Source: CAUZFZ01 sp963579025
GTDB taxonomy: Bacteria; Planctomycetota; Planctomycetia; Planctomycetales; Planctomycetaceae
Direction of reading: 5' to 3'
Assembly (NCBI GenBank): GCA_963579025.1
Contig: CAUZFZ010000209.1
Coordinates: forward strand, 1-15,511
Length of the DNA stretch: 15,511 nt
Shown: piece after piece, positions 6,750-13,173 of the stretch
Position numbering within the stretch: the first letter of the stretch is position 1
How the letters are laid out: each line of letters opens with the position of its first letter
The notes under the pieces: model-generated
The model's database searches: none
What the model saw: only the letters and a program-made list of their open reading frames with translations
What the model was told of the DNA's origin: nothing
Program-made: the position numbers and the translations under genes

Positions 6750-9700
6750 TCAGATACCGTCGCCGCCTCCCACCGCAGCGGGACCATCAGCATTCGCCGG
6801 CTTCTTCCGGTAGTCCAGCCAGATCACGGCCGTCCCATCTTCGCTCGCACTGACGATCGTTCCGTCAGGCGAGGTATCAATAGAAGTGACCGACCCTCGA
6901 TGTGCCGCACCGCCCGCTTCACCGTCCCACGCGGGCAGTGCGATGTTGTCGAGCAGAACATTGGGATCGTTCGCTCCAAAACCACGCGGGACATTCCATA
7001 CGGTGACGGCCCCGTTGCCGGATCCTGTTACGAGCCGTTGCGTGCCCGGATCAACTCCCGGAACAAAACCAACAGCCATCAGTCCCTCGGGACTTTCGGT
7101 GATCGAACTGTGTTGCCGGAAACTGTTCCCGTCGACTTTCCAGACCCAGCCAATGATTCCGTCGGACGCGTTGCTGCTGGCACCGGCGGCTACCCACTTT
7201 CCGTCCGCGGAAAACGCTCCACAGACAAAGTCGTAATCCACCTCCTGGTTCACCGGGAGTTCGGTTGAGACCATCTTCCCGGCTTGCTCAGTCCAGATTC
7301 GCGGCGTGTCGTCGGCTCCCACAGTCAGCAGCCGATCACCCTGCGGCGACCACACAGCATGACGAATCACTCCTTTGTGCCCCGTGAGTGCGGCCACTTC
7401 CGTGACCTTGTCGTCTTCCGGAAACCATTCCCAGATCTTTGCCGTACCGTCGCGGTTCGCAGCCAGAAACCGATACCGGCCGATTTCGGGGCTGAACGCG
7501 ACGCACGATACGACGTGCGGCGTTTGCAGGTTGTAAAGAGAACGACCGTACGACTTGCCGTTCGGATCGGCGTTGAAAATTCGCACCATGCGGCTGCCCG
7601 TGACGACAAACTTTCCGTCACCCGAGAAATCCGCGGAGAAGATCGTAGCGTGGGGTCGGAAGCTGCGTTGATGTTGACCCAGCGGCACGCCCGCGGCATT
7701 GCGACGCAACTTCCACTGGTGCGCTGTGAAACCGTCAAATGTCACCACATGTCCCGGCAGGCCAGGTTCCGGTGGGAAAGCCGCGGCAGTCGGTTCCGAA
7801 CGTCGTGTCGTGTCGGCCAGTAGCCACTTCGGATTCTCCCAGTCGGGAGCCTGGAAAACTCGCAGAATGTGATCAGCCACGACAATGAAGCGGTTTCCGT
7901 CAGACGACCATCCGATCGAAGTGATCTCGGTATTGGATTGATTTGTGGCCTCGTCAGCGTTGGTGTCCAGCACGATCTTGTCGAGCGGAATCTCCTTGCG
8001 CTGGTCTGGTTGAGTGACGTCCCACAGGTGCAGGGTCTGAAGGGATTCTGTGCCAAACGTCACAGTGAGAAACTGGCTCCTGTCAGGTGACAGTGCCAAT
8101 TGCGTGATGGCTCCAGTCTCATCCGCGGAGCCGGTGTCGAAACGTGGCTGAGAGACCAATCGGACACTGGGCTCCGTCTCGATTTTCCAGTCAAGGATTT
8201 CGCCATCGACTCCGGATGACACGAGCCGCGTGTCACTCAGGAATTCAATCGCCGTCACGGTGGCAGTGCCGTGTGCTCCGGGGACTGTGGCGATCACTGA
8301 TCCCGTGCGATCCCAGAGCGCCACCTGGCCACGGCGCGTGCCAGTCGCAAACACGTCGTTCCCTGGCGAAATTGCCACGGCTGATACGGCAACCTGAAAC
8401 CCCCGACGATTACTGATCAACTCGAGTTCAAGACCCGGTGTGGACGAATTCGCCAATTCCGGCGGCTTCACCAGTTCAGACGTCTTCCACAGGCGAGCTC
8501 CATACACTCGGTTGGTATCTGAGTTCTCCCTGGGTTCCGAAACTGTCGTCAGTATCCACTCGCCATCTTTTGAGACGGCAACCGCATTGAGCAATCCAAT
8601 GTTGCGGATTCGTGCCAGTTGGTGACCGGCACCGCCGCGTCCCTGCAGATCTGCATTCCACAGCGACAATGTGGCGTCGAAACCAGTTGTCAGGACCAGG
8701 TGGTCTGGCAGGTCTGCGTTCTCACCCACCGGCACGAACTGAATTCCTGAAACATTAAACCGGTGTCCTTCCTCGAAGGCCGGGTCAGCCTGGAATTCCA
8801 GTGGCAGCGATTCCGGCGTGGTAGCAGGTGCACCAGTTGCAGCCGAACTGACGCGCGCCCGCCGGTCCTCACCAGCAGTCATCAGCCGCTGGCCATCGTG
8901 ACTGAGCCGTACGCAATTCACGGCTCCAATGTGTCGGGAAATCACGCACCGCGTCTTGTTACATCGGTCTGATTCGTTCGGCGTATTCTGAAATAGCACC
9001 GGACGAAAAACTGAAGGGGCTGCGCGTACAGTCTGTGCCCGGTTTCTGACTGAAAGTAATCGACGTGTATGCGTCGGCTTGCGATCGAGCGTCCAGGTTG
9101 CCGCATTCGTCGAAGACACCGGGCGTGCAGCATCGCCCGGTGGCTTCTCGATGATCCCATCCCTCAGCAACTCGCGTTCGCGCTCGTATCTCGCCAGATT
9201 CCAGAATCGCAGTGATCCCTGACCGCTCATGGATACCAGACGCTCAGCAGACTTCAGGACAAACTCGCATCCGATGACAGGGTCGCCGTGACCCATGAGC
9301 CGGTGGATTGGTGTTTCCGGAAGACCGACATCGGGATCAGACACGTCCCACACACCCACTGTGTAATCCTTCGATGCGGTCAGCAGTCGCGTTCCATCCA
9401 CCGAAAAGTTCAGAGCCGTCACTGGGCTGGCATGAACTCGTGAGTTGGATTCGCGTACCAGCCTGCCCGAGTCGGCTGTTCCCGAGAGTCGCAGAACCAA
9501 CACGTTGCCGCGTCCATTCTGGCTCACAACGAGCGTTTTCCCGTCCGGGGCAATCGCAACGCGTGACAGCGAAATCGTCGGATCGATGGGAGCCTGATAT
9601 TCGAACTTAAGGCTCAGTGAGGGCTTAACGGTGGCCTTGACCAGAAGACACTGGTCCGAGGTCAGGACGATCAAACGGCTTTTGCCGGGAACGACAACCA

Positions 9701-12700
9701 GGTCCTGAATCGGTTTGTCGGCTTCATATCTGCCCAGGCGTTTTCCGCTGCGCGGGTCGATGACACGCACGAACCCGTCACGCTCCCCGGTGACGAGCCA
9801 CTCTCCATCCGGAGAGATGTTCATCGCCGTCACTTTCTGGTTCAGCTCGGCGAACACCGTGAGTGCCGCATCGTCGCCTGATGCAGTGTCGCCGACGTAC
9901 ACAGTTTTCTGTGCAGCCACGAAGACCTTCAGACCGTCCGGTGTCGTGCTCACAAATTCGACGGCACGGTTGTTCGGCAACGTAAACGTCGCGGTCGTCG
10001 CTTCGGGAAGTTCTTCCGCACCAGCATCCACTCGCCAGACAGAGACAGTTCCTTTCGCATCACCGACGACAACCGTTCGGCCGTCACGACTGACCGCACT
10101 CGTCTTGACTGGTTGACGCGTTTCACGCAGCCCGTCTCGCGCCTGGTTGAGCTTCCTCTGAATCACGTCCTTCCTGGCGTTGCTGATGTCTGTCTTAAGA
10201 GCCGCCTCCAGGAGCCTGATTGCAGGTTCGTACTCGCCGACACGCAGCTGGCCATTGGCCTGTGCTACGGTCGCCTTATACACGCCTTCAATCTCCGCGC
10301 GCGCCGCTGCGGCCAAAGCCTCCTCCACCTGCTTGTCAGCAAGTTTCGCGTCAGCCTCGGCCTTCGCCTTTGCAGTTTGTGCCAGCTTCGCGTCAGCCAC
10401 GGCTTGCGCCTTAGCCTTTTGCGCCTCCTTCGCGTCAGTCTCGGCTTTCGCCACAGCAGTTTGCGCCAGCTTCGCGTCAGCTTCAGCTTTCGTCGTGTCA
10501 GCCCTAGCTTTCGTCGCAGCAATTTGCGCCAGTTTCACGTTAGCCTCGGCCTCCTTCACGTCGGCATTGGCTTTCGCCACAGCAGTTTGCGCCAGCTTCG
10601 CGTCAGCCTCGGCTTTCGTCGCGGCAGCTAGCGCCAGTTTTGCGTTAGCCTCGGCCTCCAGCGCGTCGGCCTTGGCTTTCGCCACAGCCGATTGGGCGAC
10701 CTTCGCGTCAGCCTCGGCTTTTGCCTTGGCAATTTGCGCCTCCTCTGCCTCAGTCTCGGCTATGGTTTTTGCCGCGTCGGCGTCTCGCGTCGCGTCTGCG
10801 ATGAGTTTTTTCGCGCTCTCGTCGGCAGTCGCAATGGTCTCTTTTGCGACGTCCAGATTGCCAATCAACGTCTCGTTCTCGTGGTTTTTTGCTTCCAGCG
10901 CCTGGCGACCCTGGTCAATCGAATACAGTCCCGCAGCACCACCGACGACGATCACTAACAAGGCGGCTACGAGGAATTTCAGAGCGCGACGTTTGGCTCG
11001 GTCGGCTTCCTGTTTCTTTTCTTCGGCTTCCCGCTTCTTCCTGTCCGCTTCGAGTCGCTGAACTCGACCTTGCCGCAGCTGGGACCGCATCGACTCGAAT
11101 TCCGCATCCATGGCGTCGGAGTCCGATGTACCGGGCTTTTCCGGCAGCATGGCGAGTCCGAAGTCGTGGTCACCTTGCTCCAGTGCTTTTTCGGCACATT
11201 GCAGTCTGGCCTTATGTTCGCCGACGAGGGCCCGACTGTTCTCTGACCACTCGCGTTGAGCTTCATCAAACAGCGTGATCGCGTTCTGCAATTTCGCGTA
11301 GTCGGGATCGCCCGTCAGCAGGTTGTTTGCCCGATCTGTCAGAGTGAGGCTTTCTTCGTGCTGACGTGCCTCATTGATCGCCAGTTGGAACTCCTTGACA
11401 GTCCGGTGCCGTCTGCCTGGATTCGTCGCAAGAGCCAGACGCGCAATGTCCATCAGCTCGCCAGTTTCCTTGACCTCGCGGATTCTGTTGTTACCAACGA
11501 CCTCGGCGATCTGAAAATGCACTGCATCGATGCCGCGACCTTTTGGCGACTTGAATTCGTGCGGAGGAGCGTCCGTCAGAATCTCAAACAGTATTGCCCC
11601 CAGCAGATAAATGTCGCTCCACTTCCCCAGCCGCTCGACCGGCCCGAGGATCATCTCTGGGGCCATGTAGTACGGTGTTCCCTGTCCCAGTGATGTCGCG
11701 CTGAGGCTAACGTCCTCGTTGTCTGATCCAGGCGCCGGGATCGACAGGCCCCAGTCAAGCACGACGACCTCGCCGAACTCTCCCAGCATCACGTTTTCCG
11801 GTTTCAGATCGCGGTTGAGCACACCTTTGTGATGCGCATATGCAACGGCGTCCGCGACCTTCAGTAGAACATCCAGATTCTCTTCCAGCGTCATATCCGC
11901 AATGCGCTCATTCCACGGCGTCCCGACGACTCTTTTCATCGAGTAGAAGGGCATGTCATCCTCAGTGACGCCCAAATCGTGGATTGGCACAATGTTTGGA
12001 TGGACGAGATTCGCTGTCACGACGGCTTCCGAGAGAAACATCTCACGCCGCTGTCGCTGCATGGTCTCAAACCGGTTGGCTCGCTTGAGACGTCGAATGG
12101 CTTTCTGACTCATCGGCTTCAGTGTCTTGAGTGCCAGATCGCGATTCAAAGATGTCTGACGAGCCTCGTACACCACACCCATGCCGCCTTCCGCCAGGCG
12201 ATTGACAACTTTGTAGTCGGGGTCCCTGTGCGTGCCAAATGGGGCTCCGGTGATGGGACGGCGACGAATACGAAGTGCAGAGTCCTGGCTCGCGCCTTCC
12301 GCAGTCGTTTCCGTCTGATTCGTTGGTTCGACAAGCGTGCCTTCCTGAGTCGCTGCCAGATATTCATGGCTCGTGTCGTTCGGGACACCGGGCGCGCCGA
12401 GACCATCGCCCGTGTCGGAAGCGTCCGGTGACTCAAGTTCGTCGAGTGATCCGACATCACCCAGTACTCCCAGGTCTGTCCATTGGCTGGAAGCCGCGCG
12501 GCTGCGCATCGATGCCCCGGGATCCCAGTTGTTCTCACCCGGTGGTAATGTCGAGTCATACAGCGAACCCTCTTCGGACTCGTCGCTGACCCCGAATGGA
12601 TCCTCTTCGGACTTCTGTCGGCGTAGCCCTTCCAGCACCGACTGCCAGTGTTCGAACTCATCGTCGTCGCTGCCGTCAGAGATGGTCCGGTAGCTGATCG

Positions 12701-13157
12701 TCTGCGAGTAAACGTCACTGCCAACAACCGGTCCAGCCGGGATTTCGAACTGCGTGGAACGACCGAAACTCCTGGTGTCGTCGGCATCCTGCTCGGAGAC
12801 TTCAGGCCCATCGGTTACGACTTTGCTGCCGGATGTGCTGCCAGGTCTCGTGGCGCCAGTCGGGTCCGCGGACTGCGCCGGACGACCCGCATCGGCTGTC
12901 TGCTCATCGGCGACAATTGCAGGACTCGAATCAGTACCGGCCGGACCCTGACCTCCAGACGTGCCCGCCGACGTATCCATGGGCAAAGGCTCATCCCAGG
13001 TCTCGGCGGCGTTGATCGTTCCCGATTCCGGGTGGCTGGATTCGTCGCACGCGGTTTCGTCCACTGATTCGCCAAAGTCGAATCCGGGCATCAACGTACC
13101 CTTCGGTCGCTTCGATTGGCTGGACTCGTCCGATTCGTTGTGTCTGGTCATGACCAT
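6750..13157 (-). CDS. Transmembrane Ser/Thr protein kinase with coiled coil and about 21 WD40 repeats
   Basis: About 2135 aa from the ATG at 13157, preceded by a weak GGGA. A GTG at 13181 overlapping the upstream gene is a less likely start, and longer versions run deep into that gene. Residues 1-316 are acidic, Ser/Gly/Asp-rich and probably disordered. The Hanks-type kinase domain covers about 317-600: glycine loop AEGGMGVVYEA, LALKTLK with the ATP Lys, catalytic loop VLNRDLKPENVM (HRD changed to NRD), VLDWGLS in place of DFG, and MAPEM. A single TM helix lies at about 724-747 (FLVAALLVIVVGGAAGLYSI) after a Lys/Arg-rich stretch, placing the kinase in the cytoplasm. A heptad coiled coil of Ala/Lys/Glu follows (about 765-955), then about 21 WD40 blades (1011-2116). 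ATP, catalytic and metal-binding residues are present, so activity is likely. It sits 16 bp after the exported repeat protein gene. Kinase-WD40 fusions are common in planctomycetes; targets are unknown. Confidence 0.93.
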   Translation of the reverse strand: MVMTRHNESDESSQSKRPKGTLMPGFDFGESVDETACDESSHPESGTINAAETWDEPLPMDTSAGTSGGQGPAGTDSSPAIVADEQTADAGRPAQSADPTGATRPGSTSGSKVVTDGPEVSEQDADDTRSFGRSTQFEIPAGPVVGSDVYSQTISYRTISDGSDDDEFEHWQSVLEGLRRQKSEEDPFGVSDESEEGSLYDSTLPPGENNWDPGASMRSRAASSQWTDLGVLGDVGSLDELESPDASDTGDGLGAPGVPNDTSHEYLAATQEGTLVEPTNQTETTAEGASQDSALRIRRRPITGAPFGTHRDPDYKVVNRLAEGGMGVVYEARQTSLNRDLALKTLKPMSQKAIRRLKRANRFETMQRQRREMFLSEAVVTANLVHPNIVPIHDLGVTEDDMPFYSMKRVVGTPWNERIADMTLEENLDVLLKVADAVAYAHHKGVLNRDLKPENVMLGEFGEVVVLDWGLSIPAPGSDNEDVSLSATSLGQGTPYYMAPEMILGPVERLGKWSDIYLLGAILFEILTDAPPHEFKSPKGRGIDAVHFQIAEVVGNNRIREVKETGELMDIARLALATNPGRRHRTVKEFQLAINEARQHEESLTLTDRANNLLTGDPDYAKLQNAITLFDEAQREWSENSRALVGEHKARLQCAEKALEQGDHDFGLAMLPEKPGTSDSDAMDAEFESMRSQLRQGRVQRLEADRKKREAEEKKQEADRAKRRALKFLVAALLVIVVGGAAGLYSIDQGRQALEAKNHENETLIGNLDVAKETIATADESAKKLIADATRDADAAKTIAETEAEEAQIAKAKAEADAKVAQSAVAKAKADALEAEANAKLALAAATKAEADAKLAQTAVAKANADVKEAEANVKLAQIAATKARADTTKAEADAKLAQTAVAKAETDAKEAQKAKAQAVADAKLAQTAKAKAEADAKLADKQVEEALAAAARAEIEGVYKATVAQANGQLRVGEYEPAIRLLEAALKTDISNARKDVIQRKLNQARDGLRETRQPVKTSAVSRDGRTVVVGDAKGTVSVWRVDAGAEELPEATTATFTLPNNRAVEFVSTTPDGLKVFVAAQKTVYVGDTASGDDAALTVFAELNQKVTAMNISPDGEWLVTGERDGFVRVIDPRSGKRLGRYEADKPIQDLVVVPGKSRLIVLTSDQCLLVKATVKPSLSLKFEYQAPIDPTISLSRVAIAPDGKTLVVSQNGRGNVLVLRLSGTADSGRLVRESNSRVHASPVTALNFSVDGTRLLTASKDYTVGVWDVSDPDVGLPETPIHRLMGHGDPVIGCEFVLKSAERLVSMSGQGSLRFWNLARYERERELLRDGIIEKPPGDAARPVSSTNAATWTLDRKPTHTRRLLSVRNRAQTVRAAPSVFRPVLFQNTPNESDRCNKTRCVISRHIGAVNCVRLSHDGQRLMTAGEDRRARVSSAATGAPATTPESLPLEFQADPAFEEGHRFNVSGIQFVPVGENADLPDHLVLTTGFDATLSLWNADLQGRGGAGHQLARIRNIGLLNAVAVSKDGEWILTTVSEPRENSDTNRVYGARLWKTSELVKPPELANSSTPGLELELISNRRGFQVAVSAVAISPGNDVFATGTRRGQVALWDRTGSVIATVPGAHGTATVTAIEFLSDTRLVSSGVDGEILDWKIETEPSVRLVSQPRFDTGSADETGAITQLALSPDRSQFLTVTFGTESLQTLHLWDVTQPDQRKEIPLDKIVLDTNADEATNQSNTEITSIGWSSDGNRFIVVADHILRVFQAPDWENPKWLLADTTRRSEPTAAAFPPEPGLPGHVVTFDGFTAHQWKLRRNAAGVPLGQHQRSFRPHATIFSADFSGDGKFVVTGSRMVRIFNADPNGKSYGRSLYNLQTPHVVSCVAFSPEIGRYRFLAANRDGTAKIWEWFPEDDKVTEVAALTGHKGVIRHAVWSPQGDRLLTVGADDTPRIWTEQAGKMVSTELPVNQEVDYDFVCGAFSADGKWVAAGASSNASDGIIGWVWKVDGNSFRQHSSITESPEGLMAVGFVPGVDPGTQRLVTGSGNGAVTVWNVPRGFGANDPNVLLDNIALPAWDGEAGGAAHRGSVTSIDTSPDGTIVSASEDGTAVIWLDYRKKPANADGPAAVGGGDGI
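6785..10125 (-). other. WD40 region of the kinase: about 21 blades, probably three seven-bladed propellers
   Basis: By eye I count about 21 segments with the pattern of a hydrophobic strand, SPDG-like turn, and D-x-x-V/A-x-(I/V/L)-W/F ending. Clear ones end in VSVWRVD, VGVWDVS, LRFWNLA, LSLWNAD, VALWDRT, LHLWDVT, AKIWEWF, VTVWNVP and AVIWLDY. Blades 1-7 fall at about 10125-9180, 8-14 at 8945-7830 and 15-21 at 7810-6785. A non-WD linker at about 9180-8945 separates the first and second groups. Some blades are weak, so the count could be off by one or two. Confidence 0.7.
10330..10760 (-). repeat. Heptad-based internal repeats encoding the kinase coiled coil
   Basis: Degenerate tandem units of 21, 42 and 63 bp (7, 14 and 21 residues) with variants of KLAQTAVAKAEADA. 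A 39-bp block at 10443-10481 recurs exactly at 10569-10607, 126 bp (two 63-bp units) away, and a partial copy starts at 10674. The repeats keep frame, and give an Ala-rich, alternately charged helix recalling TolA-like coiled coils. They lie between the TM helix and the propellers and probably act as a stalk. Confidence 0.8.
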
Positions 13158-13173
13158 CGTTCCCGGTAGATCA

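Noticed and set aside
10330..10760. CRISPR-like regularly spaced repeats
   Set aside because: The units are in-frame coding heptads with no unique spacers, and repeat spacing follows multiples of 21 bp inside a gene.
10113..11061. Plus-strand open frames across the kinase coiled-coil region, with repetitive Ala/Ser/Phe or Leu/Arg proteins
   Set aside because: They are the antisense of the heptad repeats; repetition and GC-rich codons keep all frames open. The minus-strand frame is continuous with the kinase.
11979..12431. Plus-strand open frame of 150 codons opposite the kinase domain
   Set aside because: The opposite strand encodes clear kinase motifs throughout; this frame shows no domain of its own.
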